A DNA stretch of 64,000 bases from Escherichia coli DSM 30083 = JCM 1649 = ATCC 11775 (GCF_003697165.2 NZ_CP033092.2:3472001-3536000); one strand, 5' to 3'. Positions 20,001-28,826 are shown, counted from the stretch's first letter. The notes: generated from the sequence alone by a model not told the origin. Made by a program: numbers and translations.

Positions 20001-20124
20001 CGTTCGCGCAACGCCTCCTGTGCTTTGTTAAAGGGTTTCAACAAATATTCAAGCACGTTTTTTTGCCAGTGCGAATATCGACCGCCACCACAATAATACA
20101 GGAAGTACTGCGCACAGAGAGATG

Positions 20125-21417
20125 TTATACGGTTTTATTGCGCTTCATGACCATTGCCACAATAAGGCTGAGTAAGAGTGCGCCAATAATCCATATCAGC
20201 GCACGGCTGCCCTGGGACCAGAGACTGTAGATAAAGCCAACGATCACCAACAACATAACCAACGTACCAACGATAAGAATCGGCAACGAGGCGTGAATAT
20301 CATGACGCAGGCGGATCGCCACCACAAACACCGCCAGATAGCAGATCAAAAAGGTGGCGCTGGCAACGCTGGCGAGTGAGCCTAAATTCAGCGCCGCCGT
20401 CATCAGCATAATCAACACCACGACGATGATGTTGCCCCAGGTACTCTGCCGCCACAGAGGTTTATTCATTAGCTTCGGCAGTTCGCGTTCGCTGCCCATG
20501 TTGTCCATGATGTTAAACACGGCGAACAGGTTTGCGTTGATGGCTGAAGCCGTCGCCAGTAAAGCGCCGATGACGACGATCACATACCCCACATGCCCGA
20601 GGAGCGGAGAAGCAGCCTGCGCTACGGCGGTATCGGCATATTTTTCTAACTCTAATGCCGACACATCGCTAAGCAAAACCAGCGCCAGCGAGATATAAAG
20701 CAACGTGGTAACGCCAATCGCCACCAGAAACGCCCGTGGCATTATGACCTCCGGATCTTTCACTTTATCCGCCGCGTTCGCCATCATGCCAAAGCCCGCA
20801 TAGGCAAGGAAGGTTATCCCGATACAGGAGAAGAACGCCCCGGAACTGGGGGGCGCAGAAACGGAAATATGCGCCGGTTGCAGCGACCAGACACCGGCAA
20901 TAATCAGCAATAACAGGATCATCATTTTAATGCCGACGAGGATCACTTCCAGCCGCCCTACCGCATGGTTGCTTAAGGAGTTGAAAAGCGTCATCACCGC
21001 AATGATCCCCAACGCGTAGAGCAAAATAAGGTGCTCCTCCTGGCTGCCTTCATGCAAAAACTGCACGGCATAAGCGCCAAAAGCACGGGCGACCATGGCG
21101 ATACTCACCGCCAGCGTCAACAGGTACAATAACGAGAGCGCCAGCGAAAAAACGCCGTTGCCTAATCCGCGACGAAAGAAGTCGATAATACCGCCATTGC
21201 TGGGATAGCTCGCCCCCAGACGCGCATAGGCATAACCGGAAAACATCGCCACAATACCGCCAAAAGCAAAGGCGACCCAGGTCGAGGCTTCCATTAGCAA
21301 CGCAGCCTGCCCCAGCAGCGCGAAGATCCCCGCCCCCACCATTGCCCCAATGCCGATGGAAACGACGTTCCATAGACCGAGAGGTTTGTTACCGTTATTA
21401 CCTTCCGTGTTCATCAT
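20125..21417 (-). CDS. ybaT: APC-family amino-acid permease YbaT
   Basis: This 430-residue inner-membrane carrier has about 12 hydrophobic spans. The N-terminal APC signature GLWNVVSIGIGAMVGAGIFAL is at about residues 13-33. It follows glsA after only 2 nt and is transcribed with it. The context suggests glutamine/glutamate or GABA-type exchange serving acid resistance, but the substrate is inferred. Confidence 0.93.
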   Translation of the reverse strand: MMNTEGNNGNKPLGLWNVVSIGIGAMVGAGIFALLGQAALLMEASTWVAFAFGGIVAMFSGYAYARLGASYPSNGGIIDFFRRGLGNGVFSLALSLLYLLTLAVSIAMVARAFGAYAVQFLHEGSQEEHLILLYALGIIAVMTLFNSLSNHAVGRLEVILVGIKMMILLLLIIAGVWSLQPAHISVSAPPSSGAFFSCIGITFLAYAGFGMMANAADKVKDPEVIMPRAFLVAIGVTTLLYISLALVLLSDVSALELEKYADTAVAQAASPLLGHVGYVIVVIGALLATASAINANLFAVFNIMDNMGSERELPKLMNKPLWRQSTWGNIIVVVLIMLMTAALNLGSLASVASATFLICYLAVFVVAIRLRHDIHASLPILIVGTLVMLLVIVGFIYSLWSQGSRALIWIIGALLLSLIVAMVMKRNKTV

Positions 21418-21419
21418 GA

Positions 21420-22352
21420 TCAGCCCTTAAACACGTTATAGCCGAGTTGCTTAGCGACCGATGCCACCATTTTTTGACCGCGAACACTGTTGCCTTCTTC
21501 ATCCAGCGGTGGTGAAAACGCGGCAATTCCCATCACGCCAGGAACGACCGCCAGAATACCGCCACCTACACCGCTTTTGCCCGGTAAACCAACGCGATAC
21601 GCCCAGTCACCGGAGCGACCATACAGCCCTTCCATCATCATTTCGGCCAGAATGTACGGCACATTGTCGGCCTGAAGAACGCGTTTATGCGTCAGCGGAT
21701 TCACACCACCCGCCGCCAGCGTCGCGCCAAGCGTTGCCAGTTCAATAGTATTGATGAGCGTGGAGCACTGACGGGTGTACACGTCACAGGCTTCCATTGC
21801 ATCACAATAGAGATATCCGGCGGAGTACAGCAGCCAGGCAATGGCCCGGTTATGGAAGTTGGTTGTTTGTTCCGACTGGTTGACTTCATCAGAGAGCGCT
21901 ACCTGCTCACCAGCCAGTTGTTGTTGGATATGTAAAATTCGCTGCCAGCGTTGTTCAGTATTTTCAGCGTTAATCAGGCTGGTGGTGGCAATAGCGCCAG
22001 CATTTACCAGTGGCGAAAGCGGTTTGCCGCCATGCAACTCTAAGGCGATAACTGAGTTAAAGGGCAATCCGGTCGGGTCAGCGCCAACTTTGTCCTGTAC
22101 CGCCTGCGGGCCGACATCTTCTAACGCAAGGGCTAACGTACAGACTTTCGAGATGGATTCCAGCGCAAAGCGGTAATCACTGTCACCCGCACTATAGACG
22201 TTGCCATCGCTGGTCACGATAGCCACTGCCGCCAGTTGACCAGGGACATTCGCCAGAAAGGGAATGTAATCGGCATTTTGTCCGCCGTTAAGTGAGTGAA
22301 ATTGGGTGTAAGTCTGATCCACTGCCTGCTGTAATTTGTTTGCATCTAACAT
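21420..22352 (-). CDS. glsA: Glutaminase 1 (YbaS)
   Basis: This 310-residue enzyme of the serine-dependent beta-lactamase-like glutaminase family converts glutamine to glutamate and ammonia. The catalytic pair Ser66 and Lys69 is in LESISKVC. PLSPLVNAGAIATTSLI and the C-terminal GKSGVGGGI loop are family signatures. Known to be acid-activated, its ammonia release neutralises protons. It is the first gene of the glsA-ybaT unit and is divergent from copA. Confidence 0.96.
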   Translation of the reverse strand: MLDANKLQQAVDQTYTQFHSLNGGQNADYIPFLANVPGQLAAVAIVTSDGNVYSAGDSDYRFALESISKVCTLALALEDVGPQAVQDKVGADPTGLPFNSVIALELHGGKPLSPLVNAGAIATTSLINAENTEQRWQRILHIQQQLAGEQVALSDEVNQSEQTTNFHNRAIAWLLYSAGYLYCDAMEACDVYTRQCSTLINTIELATLGATLAAGGVNPLTHKRVLQADNVPYILAEMMMEGLYGRSGDWAYRVGLPGKSGVGGGILAVVPGVMGIAAFSPPLDEEGNSVRGQKMVASVAKQLGYNVFKG

Positions 22353-22543
22353 CTTTTGTTAACTCCTTTTTATAGATGCGTGAGGTAATTCCTCACCCCG
22401 GTGCCGATTTTCATGCATCCTGATTTAACTTAGCACCCGCAACTTAACTACAGGAAAACAAAGAGATAAATGTCTAATCCTGATGCAAATCGAGCCGATT
22501 TTTTAATCTTTACGGACTTTTACCCGCCTGGTTTATTAATTTC

Positions 22544-22574
22544 TTGACCTTCCCCTTGCTGGAAGGTTTAACCT
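22544..22574 (+). promoter_or_regulatory. CueR-controlled copA promoter
   Basis: The -35 TTGACC (22544-22549) and -10 TAACCT (22569-22574) are separated by 19 nt, the long spacer typical of MerR-family promoters. Between them lies the palindrome ACCTTCC-N7-GGAAGGT (22547-22567). CueR would untwist this promoter when loaded with Cu+. Confidence 0.9.
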
Positions 22575-22613
22575 TTATCACAGCCAGTCAAAACTGTCTT
22601 AAAGGAGTGTTTT

Positions 22614-22825
22614 ATGTCACAAACTATCGACCTGACCCTGGACGGCCTGTCCTGCGGTCACTGCGTTAAACGCGTGAAAGAAAGTCTCGAACAGCGCCCG
22701 GATGTTGAACAGGCGGATGTGTCTATCACTGAAGCGCACGTTACCGGGACTGCCAGTGCAGAACAGCTGATCGAAACCATCAAACAAGCGGGTTATGACG
22801 CATCTGTAAGCCACCCAAAGGCTAA
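22614..22825 (+). CDS. copA: CopA(Z): 70-residue copper chaperone by programmed -1 frameshift
   Basis: The heptamer C CCA AAG sits in frame at 22814-22820. A -1 slip there is followed by GGC and then TAA at 22823-22825. This gives 69 normal residues plus Gly, i.e. only the first metal-binding domain (Cys14, Cys17). This event is established for E. coli copA, where the short product acts as a cytosolic copper chaperone. The site here keeps the heptamer and the early stop. Confidence 0.85.
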
Positions 22826-25118
22826 ACCGCTGGCGGAGTCATCAATCCCGTCGGAAGCACTGACAGCGGTTTCTGAGGCGCTTCCGGCAGCGACCGCCGA
22901 TGACGATGACAGCCAGCAGTTGCTGCTGAGCGGCATGAGCTGCGCCAGCTGTGTCACCCGCGTACAAAATGCGTTGCAAAGCGTACCGGGCGTCACTCAG
23001 GCACGGGTAAACCTGGCGGAGCGTACTGCGCTGGTGATGGGCAGCGCCTCCCCACAAGATTTAGTGCAGGCGGTGGAAAAAGCGGGCTACGGCGCGGAAG
23101 CGATTGAAGATGACGCTAAACGCCGCGAACGCCAGCAAGAAACCGCCGTCGCTACGATGAAGCGCTTCCGCTGGCAGGCAATTGTCGCACTGGCGGTGGG
23201 TATCCCGGTGATGGTCTGGGGGATGATCGGCGATAACATGATGGTCACCGCCGACAACCGCAGCCTGTGGTTGGTTATCGGCCTGATAACCCTGGCGGTA
23301 ATGGTTTTCGCCGGCGGGCATTTTTACCGCAGCGCATGGAAAAGCCTGCTGAACGGTGCAGCGACGATGGATACGCTGGTGGCGCTGGGTACTGGCGTGG
23401 CGTGGCTCTATTCGATGAGCGTCAACCTGTGGCCGCAGTGGTTCCCGATGGAAGCGCGACATCTTTATTACGAAGCCAGCGCGATGATTATTGGTCTGAT
23501 CAATCTCGGCCATATGCTGGAAGCGCGCGCGCGTCAGCGTTCTTCTAAGGCGCTGGAGAAATTACTCGATTTAACCCCACCGACGGCGCGCCTGGTCACC
23601 GACGAAGGTGAAAAAAACGTGCCGCTGGCAGATGTTCAGCCAGGTATGTTACTGCGCCTGACGACCGGCGACCGTGTGCCGGTAGATGGTGAGATTACTC
23701 AAGGCGAAGCGTGGCTGGATGAAGCGATGCTGACGGGCGAACCTATCCCGCAGCAAAAAGGCGAAGGCGATAGCGTCCATGCCGGGACAGTGGTGCAGGA
23801 CGGTAGCGTGCTGTTTCGCGCCAGTGCGGTTGGCAGCCATACTACGCTGTCGCGGATTATTCGTATGGTGCGCCAGGCCCAGAGCAGTAAGCCAGAAATC
23901 GGTCAGCTGGCGGATAAAATCTCAGCCGTATTTGTGCCGGTAGTGGTGGTGATTGCGCTGATCAGTGCGGCAATCTGGTATTTCTTTGGTCCGGCACCGC
24001 AGATTGTCTACACCCTGGTGATTGCCACCACGGTGCTGATTATTGCCTGTCCGTGTGCGCTGGGGCTGGCGACGCCGATGTCGATTATTTCGGGCGTCGG
24101 GCGGGCGGCTGAGTTTGGCGTGCTGGTACGGGACGCCGACGCGCTGCAACGCGCCAGTACGCTCGACACCGTAGTGTTCGATAAAACCGGGACGCTGACC
24201 GAAGGTAAACCGCAGGTTGTCGCAGTAAAAACGTTTGCTGATGTTGATGAAGCGCAAGCATTGCGTCTGGCGGCGGCGCTGGAGCAAGGTTCCAGCCATC
24301 CGCTGGCACGAGCGATCCTCGATAAAGCAGGTGATATGCAGCTGCCGCAGGTCAACGGTTTCCGCACATTGCGCGGGCTGGGCGTGAGCGGTGAAGCTGA
24401 AGGTCATGCGTTATTGCTGGGTAATCAGGCGTTGTTAAATGAGCAACAGGTTGATACCAAAGCTATCGAAGCGGAGATTACTGCTCAGGCATCGCAAGGG
24501 GCAACGCCTGTGCTGCTGGCGGTTGACGGGAAAGCGGTAGCCCTGCTGGCTGTACGCGATCCATTGCGTAGTGATAGCGTGGCGGCGCTGCAACGCCTGC
24601 ATAAAGCGGGATATCGCCTGGTGATGCTAACCGGGGATAACCCGACCACCGCCAATGCGATCGCTAAAGAAGCAGGGATTGATGAGGTGATAGCCGGCGT
24701 GCTGCCGGACGGTAAAGCCGAAGCGATCAAACGTCTGCAAAGTGAAGGACGTCAGGTAGCAATGGTGGGCGACGGCATTAACGATGCGCCAGCGCTGGCT
24801 CAGGCGGATGTCGGTATTGCGATGGGGGGCGGCAGTGATGTTGCCATTGAAACCGCGGCGATTACCCTGATGCGCCATAGCCTGATGGGTGTTGCGGATG
24901 CGCTCGCAATTTCCCGCGCAACGCTGCGCAACATGAAGCAGAACCTGCTCGGTGCGTTTATCTACAACAGCATTGGTATTCCGGTCGCCGCCGGTATTTT
25001 GTGGCCGTTCACTGGAACACTGCTTAACCCGGTGGTTGCCGGAGCGGCAATGGCGCTCTCGTCGATCACCGTAGTGAGTAACGCCAACCGCTTGCTGCGG
25101 TTTAAACCGAAGGAATAA
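22614..25118 (+). CDS. copA: Cu+/Ag+-exporting P1B-type ATPase CopA
   Basis: The protein has 834 residues. Two N-terminal heavy-metal domains carry GLSCGHC (Cys14, Cys17) and GMSCASC (about 107-113). Then come the membrane spans, with the ion-path motif CPC near 479. DKTGT follows with phospho-Asp near 523, then the nucleotide-binding SSHPLA loop and GDGINDAPAL. It pumps cytosolic Cu+ to the periplasm. The promoter carries a CueR box. An internal -1 frameshift site near codon 69 makes a second product (separate entry). Confidence 0.98.
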   Translation: MSQTIDLTLDGLSCGHCVKRVKESLEQRPDVEQADVSITEAHVTGTASAEQLIETIKQAGYDASVSHPKAKPLAESSIPSEALTAVSEALPAATADDDDSQQLLLSGMSCASCVTRVQNALQSVPGVTQARVNLAERTALVMGSASPQDLVQAVEKAGYGAEAIEDDAKRRERQQETAVATMKRFRWQAIVALAVGIPVMVWGMIGDNMMVTADNRSLWLVIGLITLAVMVFAGGHFYRSAWKSLLNGAATMDTLVALGTGVAWLYSMSVNLWPQWFPMEARHLYYEASAMIIGLINLGHMLEARARQRSSKALEKLLDLTPPTARLVTDEGEKNVPLADVQPGMLLRLTTGDRVPVDGEITQGEAWLDEAMLTGEPIPQQKGEGDSVHAGTVVQDGSVLFRASAVGSHTTLSRIIRMVRQAQSSKPEIGQLADKISAVFVPVVVVIALISAAIWYFFGPAPQIVYTLVIATTVLIIACPCALGLATPMSIISGVGRAAEFGVLVRDADALQRASTLDTVVFDKTGTLTEGKPQVVAVKTFADVDEAQALRLAAALEQGSSHPLARAILDKAGDMQLPQVNGFRTLRGLGVSGEAEGHALLLGNQALLNEQQVDTKAIEAEITAQASQGATPVLLAVDGKAVALLAVRDPLRSDSVAALQRLHKAGYRLVMLTGDNPTTANAIAKEAGIDEVIAGVLPDGKAEAIKRLQSEGRQVAMVGDGINDAPALAQADVGIAMGGGSDVAIETAAITLMRHSLMGVADALAISRATLRNMKQNLLGAFIYNSIGIPVAAGILWPFTGTLLNPVVAGAAMALSSITVVSNANRLLRFKPKE

Positions 25119-25129
25119 GTACATCATTG

Positions 25130-25159
25130 CGGATGCGCTGCTTTAGGGTGGCGCATCCG
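25130..25159. terminator. Hairpin between copA and ybaQ
   Basis: The arms CGGATGCGC (25130-25138) and GCGCATCCG (25151-25159) lie between the convergent ends of copA and ybaQ. There is no long T-run on either side, so it may act mainly as a transcript-end stabiliser. Confidence 0.6.
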
Positions 25160-25175
25160 TTATAGGGAAATTATT

Positions 25176-25517
25176 CTACGCGACCTTTTTTGCACGCTCT
25201 TCACGGCGTGCCAAATATTCAGCCACTGTTTCAATCCGTCCCAATTCTTCCTGGGTACGCATGTTGTTTTCAACTTCCCAAAGATCAACTGCCGCCTGGA
25301 GGTTTAGCCAAAAATCGACTGTGGTATCAAAAACTTTCGCCAGACGGAATGCCATCTCAGTGGTGAGTTTACGATTGTTATTGATCAGTGCACTGACGCT
25401 ATTACGATGAACATGCAGCAACTCTGCTAACTCATTGATTTTCAAATCGAGCGGTTCCAGATATTCATAGAGAAGAATATCTCCGGGTGTCGTCGGTTTT
25501 CTTGTTGCCTGTTTCAT
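25176..25517 (-). CDS. ybaQ: HigA-type XRE antitoxin/regulator YbaQ
   Basis: This 113-residue protein of the VapI/HigA class begins TTPGDILLYEYLEPLDLKINELA. The HTH is LAELLHVHRNSVSALINNNR (about 36-55), and FDTTVDFWLNLQ follows. The sequence is that of E. coli YbaQ. Just upstream (35 nt) on the same strand is a HigB-like toxin gene, giving the toxin-first order typical of higBA. It would neutralise the toxin and repress the pair. Confidence 0.9.
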   Translation of the reverse strand: MKQATRKPTTPGDILLYEYLEPLDLKINELAELLHVHRNSVSALINNNRKLTTEMAFRLAKVFDTTVDFWLNLQAAVDLWEVENNMRTQEELGRIETVAEYLARREERAKKVA

Positions 25518-25552
25518 AGTTTTACCTTTCTCGTCAATACGACAGCTATGTT

Positions 25553-25855
25553 TTAGTAGTTGTGTGGGTCTAAAAACAATTCTTCGGCCTTGCCATTAAC
25601 CCATTTAAAAATCAGTCGGTACTGTTTATTCACTCTAATGGAGGAGTATTCCTGTAATTTCCCGGATAACTCTTCGTATCGGTTCCCCGGAGGGGAGCGT
25701 AAATCCCAATGAGAAGTGGCAGCATTAATGATGTCCAACTTTCGTGATAACGTGGTATGGATTTCAGCAGGGATCTTTCGATGTGGCGTTGAATGGACAA
25801 AAAAATCAGCCAACCAGGCATCACGAAAACTCCTTATATTTTTCTTTTGAGCCAT
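25553..25855 (-). CDS. HigB/RelE-type mRNA interferase toxin
   Basis: The protein has 100 residues from the ATG at 25855 (MAQKKNIRSF), which has AAGGAG 11 nt before it. An in-frame TTG at 25885 would add ten residues. The layout fits the HigB family: IRSFRDAWLADFF at the start, a basic helix with KLDIINAATS, SPPGNRYEELSG in the middle, and the end strands SIRVNKQYRLIFKW and FLDPHNY. RelE-fold toxins of this group cut mRNA on the ribosome. The gene precedes antitoxin-like ybaQ. Activity is inferred from fold-level resemblance. Confidence 0.82.
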   Translation of the reverse strand: MAQKKNIRSFRDAWLADFFVHSTPHRKIPAEIHTTLSRKLDIINAATSHWDLRSPPGNRYEELSGKLQEYSSIRVNKQYRLIFKWVNGKAEELFLDPHNY

Positions 25856-25987
25856 TCCTCTCTCATCTCCTTGTCCATTATTCAATCATTGTAATGCACA
25901 CAAGCACTGTGCGCAAGTGCAACAATCAACTCCATTTGCGCCATCCCTCCCCGCGCGCTAGCATGATATTTCACAAAGGGAGGTCGT

Positions 25988-26782
25988 ATGGATCTGTTGT
26001 ACCGGGTAAAAACGCTTTGGGCCGCGCTGCGCGGTAATCATTACACCTGGCCTGCTATCGATATCACTCTTCCCGGCAATCGCCATTTTCATCTGATTGG
26101 CAGTATTCATATGGGTAGCCACGATATGGCTCCCCTGCCCACCCGTTTGCTCAAAAAGCTCAAAAACGCCGATGCGCTGATCGTCGAGGCGGATGTTTCC
26201 ACCAGCGATACGCCTTTTGCCAATTTGCCTGCCTGCGAGGCACTGGAAGAGCGCATTAGCGAGGAGCAACTCCAAAACCTGCAGCACATTAGCCAGGAGA
26301 TGGGCATTTCTCCGTCGCTCTTTTCTACCCAACCGTTGTGGCAAATCGCGATGGTTCTTCAGGCGACGCAGGCACAAAAACTGGGGCTGCGGGCAGAATA
26401 CGGTATCGATTACCAGCTATTGCAGGCGGCGAAGCAACAACATAAACCCGTGATTGAACTGGAAGGGGCTGAAAACCAGATTGCCATGTTGCTCCAGCTC
26501 CCTGACAAAGGACTGGCGCTGCTGGACGACACGCTGACCCACTGGCACACCAATGCACGGTTGCTGCAACAAATGATGAGCTGGTGGTTGAATGCGCCGC
26601 CGCAAAATAATGAAATAACGCTGCCCAATACGTTCAGTCAGTCGCTGTACGATGTGCTGATGCATCAGCGAAATCTCGCCTGGCGGGATAAATTACGCGC
26701 CATGCCGCCGGGGCGCTATGTGGTCGCAGTCGGTGCACTACACCTGTATGGAGAAGGGAATTTGCCGCAGATGTTGCGCTAA
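25988..26782 (+). CDS. ybaP: TraB/GumN-family protein YbaP
   Basis: The 264-residue protein contains the family's paired motifs: GSIHMG near residue 37 and the C-terminal VVAVGALHLYGEGNLPQMLR. Such proteins are proposed metal-dependent hydrolases (ChaN/Tiki/PrgY clan), and the role of YbaP is unknown. The ribosome site GGGAGG is 5 nt before the ATG. The stop codon (26780-26782) overlaps the end of the ChiX terminator on the other strand by two bases. Confidence 0.93.
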   Translation: MDLLYRVKTLWAALRGNHYTWPAIDITLPGNRHFHLIGSIHMGSHDMAPLPTRLLKKLKNADALIVEADVSTSDTPFANLPACEALEERISEEQLQNLQHISQEMGISPSLFSTQPLWQIAMVLQATQAQKLGLRAEYGIDYQLLQAAKQQHKPVIELEGAENQIAMLLQLPDKGLALLDDTLTHWHTNARLLQQMMSWWLNAPPQNNEITLPNTFSQSLYDVLMHQRNLAWRDKLRAMPPGRYVVAVGALHLYGEGNLPQMLR

Positions 26783-26864
26783 AAAAATGGCCAATATCGC
26801 TATTGGCCCGTCAAAGAGGAATTTCATTTTTTTATTATTATGCCGTCACTTTAAGCGACGGTGT
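26781..26864 (-). ncRNA. chiX: ChiX (MicM/SroB) small RNA
   Basis: The 84-nt minus-strand sequence starts ACACCGTCGCTTAAAGTGAC and ends in the hairpin TGGCCAATA...TATTGGCCA with a run of seven T. It lies between ybaP and ybaK as in E. coli. ChiX is an Hfq-bound RNA that silences chiP and the chb chitobiose operon until chb mRNA sequesters it. The ends were set from the remembered K-12 RNA, which matches throughout. Confidence 0.95.
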
Positions 26865-26985
26865 AACTCGATTGTCGCTCAATCTCACCATCCTGCCAAT
26901 ACTCTTAGGCAAGATGACTCTTTTTTTTGGACCGCCATCAGGCGTATGCTTGCTTCGTTTTTTTGTTTAAGGCAGGAAAATTACC

Positions 26986-27465
26986 ATGACACCCGCAGTT
27001 AAATTACTCGAAAAAAACAAGATTTCGTTTCAAATCCATACCTACGAGCACGATCCGGCTGAAACCAATTTTGGCGATGAAGTCGTCAAAAAATTAGGTT
27101 TGAATCCGGATCAGGTCTACAAAACGCTGCTGGTCGCAGTGAACGGTGATATGAAACACCTTGCCGTGGCCGTTACGCCGGTCGCAGGTCAACTGGATCT
27201 TAAAAAAGTAGCAAAAGCGCTGGGTGCCAAGAAAGTTGAGATGGCCGATCCGATGGTCGCGCAGCGTTCGACGGGATATCTGGTTGGAGGGATTAGCCCA
27301 CTGGGGCAGAAAAAACGTCTGCCAACGATTATCGACGCCCCCGCACAAGAATTTGCCACTATTTATGTTTCCGGCGGCAAGCGCGGTCTGGATATCGAAC
27401 TGGCGGCAAGCGACCTGGCAAAGATACTCGATGCCAAATTTGCTGATATCGCCCGTCGCGATTAA
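26986..27465 (+). CDS. ybaK: Cys-tRNA(Pro)/Cys-tRNA(Cys) deacylase YbaK
   Basis: This is a 159-residue stand-alone editing domain of the INS/YbaK family. It frees tRNA(Pro) wrongly charged with Cys by prolyl-tRNA synthetase. The catalytic Lys is in PDQVYKTLLV (Lys46), and the conserved GGISPLGQKKRLP loop lies near 104. Length and sequence match E. coli. Only 23 nt separate it from the unrecognised gene at 27489, which may use its transcript. Confidence 0.96.
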   Translation: MTPAVKLLEKNKISFQIHTYEHDPAETNFGDEVVKKLGLNPDQVYKTLLVAVNGDMKHLAVAVTPVAGQLDLKKVAKALGAKKVEMADPMVAQRSTGYLVGGISPLGQKKRLPTIIDAPAQEFATIYVSGGKRGLDIELAASDLAKILDAKFADIARRD

Positions 27466-27488
27466 GTGATGCACACGGAAGATGAGAT

Positions 27489-28289
27489 GTGGAAAGGATT
27501 ACAGAGACATTAAGTATCGCTTGTGCAGATGAGATACCGGATATCGCCTTACTTCGGCAAACATCGAGAGAGAAGGTATTACATCTGCATTTTGCCAGCG
27601 AAGCAGAGAGGTATCGTGAGGAATTCGGGCTGGTGCTGAAAGCACAGCTCGATGAATTTGTTGTTGGCATGCATTCTGCCGACCCGGTTATCAGGATCGC
27701 CAGATTAATATCGCTTGAAGAGATTAACCGCCATCAGGATTTTTTCGAACACTGCGCGAAAGAATATCGTAAGCTGGCGACAGAGCTTATATTTGCATTG
27801 GCTGAACAACTGAACGTTGAGATGGCGGAAAATAACCCGCTAGTTACCTTTGCCCCCTTCAAATGCAACCGTAAGCGAAAAGGCAAAATGGGAAAGTGGC
27901 AGTATTGTTTTCACGGTTTTCATTGTACATTTGAGAATAAAAAAACAGAGCAAAATATTGAAGTTCCCCTCGCCTACGGCTTTGCTTTCGGCGATCTGGA
28001 CCCGTATTTTTTTTCCGGATTTATCAAATCGACCCCCGCCTGGCAGCCTCTGCCAGTGGCTATTTACGATGATTACCACGACGGTAGCAGGATCATTCAA
28101 CAACTGCTGGCGCTGGGAAAGTTACAAAAAATCCCTTCACCGATCCCACAATACACGGGGGTTGCTGCGGTAGATCGGTCCAATGTCGACATCGCAAATT
28201 TTCGCTCAACACTGGAGAGTCGCCTGCACCGATGTAAATTACGCTGGCTTTTGAAGCATGTAAAAAATTCACAAAGGAGCGAAAGATGA
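27489..28289 (+). CDS. Unrecognised 266-residue protein, first gene of a two-gene cassette
   Basis: Reads from a GTG with GGAAG about 9 nt before it; no better ATG exists until well inside. The protein is soluble. The first half is helical and charged (EINRHQDFFEHCAKEYRKLATELIFALAEQL). The second half holds WQYCFHGFHCTFENKK, EVPLAYGFAFGDLDPYFFSGFIKSTPAW and a basic end. The HGxxC...DPYFFxxFIKST pattern recalls, from memory only, DUF6896-type proteins seen near polymorphic toxins. It overlaps the next gene by 4 nt. K-12 has no gene here as I remember the map, so this is accessory DNA. Function is not assigned. Confidence 0.7.
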   Translation: MERITETLSIACADEIPDIALLRQTSREKVLHLHFASEAERYREEFGLVLKAQLDEFVVGMHSADPVIRIARLISLEEINRHQDFFEHCAKEYRKLATELIFALAEQLNVEMAENNPLVTFAPFKCNRKRKGKMGKWQYCFHGFHCTFENKKTEQNIEVPLAYGFAFGDLDPYFFSGFIKSTPAWQPLPVAIYDDYHDGSRIIQQLLALGKLQKIPSPIPQYTGVAAVDRSNVDIANFRSTLESRLHRCKLRWLLKHVKNSQRSER

Positions 28290-28789
28290 AATTTGACCAT
28301 CTTGTTGATGTTAGCTTCCACAATTTTGTCTTTAACGGAAAATTCGATTTTGTCGAACTGGGGCAAACAATGGCATGGTTGGAACAAAACTTTGTTGAGC
28401 CGGACTCTAAAAATGATATGGGAAATGGTTTTTATATCTGGCTATTTGGTAATGTTGAGTTTCATTTCGAAAACAACAAGCTATATATGATTTGGTGCGA
28501 TTATCTGAGCCAAATCCATTTGGGCAAAGCGATCCGATTTGATAAAGGAATATTGAATAACGTCGCTGAGTTGAACGTTACGCGTGTATTTAACATGCTT
28601 GTTAACGAAGGCGCTGATCTGCAAATCCGCCGTCAATCGCCCCATACACTCTTAATCCACGTCAATCGCTCAGGCGTGACACTTTGGTTTGAAGCAGATG
28701 AAGAACAGCCTGGTGATCCGCAGAATTATATGCTGATGGCATTTGGTTTGACACATCGCGATTACGATGCAAGATTTCAATATTCATAA
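28286..28789 (+). CDS. Unrecognised 167-residue protein, second gene of the cassette
   Basis: The start ATGA overlaps the stop of the previous gene, so translation is coupled. The predicted fold is mainly beta: NGFYIWLFGNVEFHFENNKLYMIWCDYL (about residues 47-74), then HTLLIHVNRSGVTLWFEAD near the end. There is no signal peptide or membrane span. Small acidic beta proteins of this look are common among immunity proteins of contact-dependent and polymorphic toxins, but I recognise no family. The gene ends 4 nt before a hairpin shared with ushA. Confidence 0.72.
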   Translation: MKFDHLVDVSFHNFVFNGKFDFVELGQTMAWLEQNFVEPDSKNDMGNGFYIWLFGNVEFHFENNKLYMIWCDYLSQIHLGKAIRFDKGILNNVAELNVTRVFNMLVNEGADLQIRRQSPHTLLIHVNRSGVTLWFEADEEQPGDPQNYMLMAFGLTHRDYDARFQYS

Positions 28790-28792
28790 ATG

Positions 28793-28815
28793 GCGGCGTC
28801 ATATCATGACGCCGC
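28793..28815. terminator. Bidirectional hairpin between the cassette and ushA
   Basis: The arms GCGGCGTCAT and ATGACGCCGC flank a 3-nt loop in the 37-nt gap between the convergent stop codons. The T-runs are weak on both sides. Confidence 0.6.
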
Positions 28816-28826
28816 GACGGGGTTCA

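Noticed and set aside
23061..23513. 150-residue minus-strand frame inside copA
   Set aside because: It is a shadow of copA with no ribosome site or recognisable domain.
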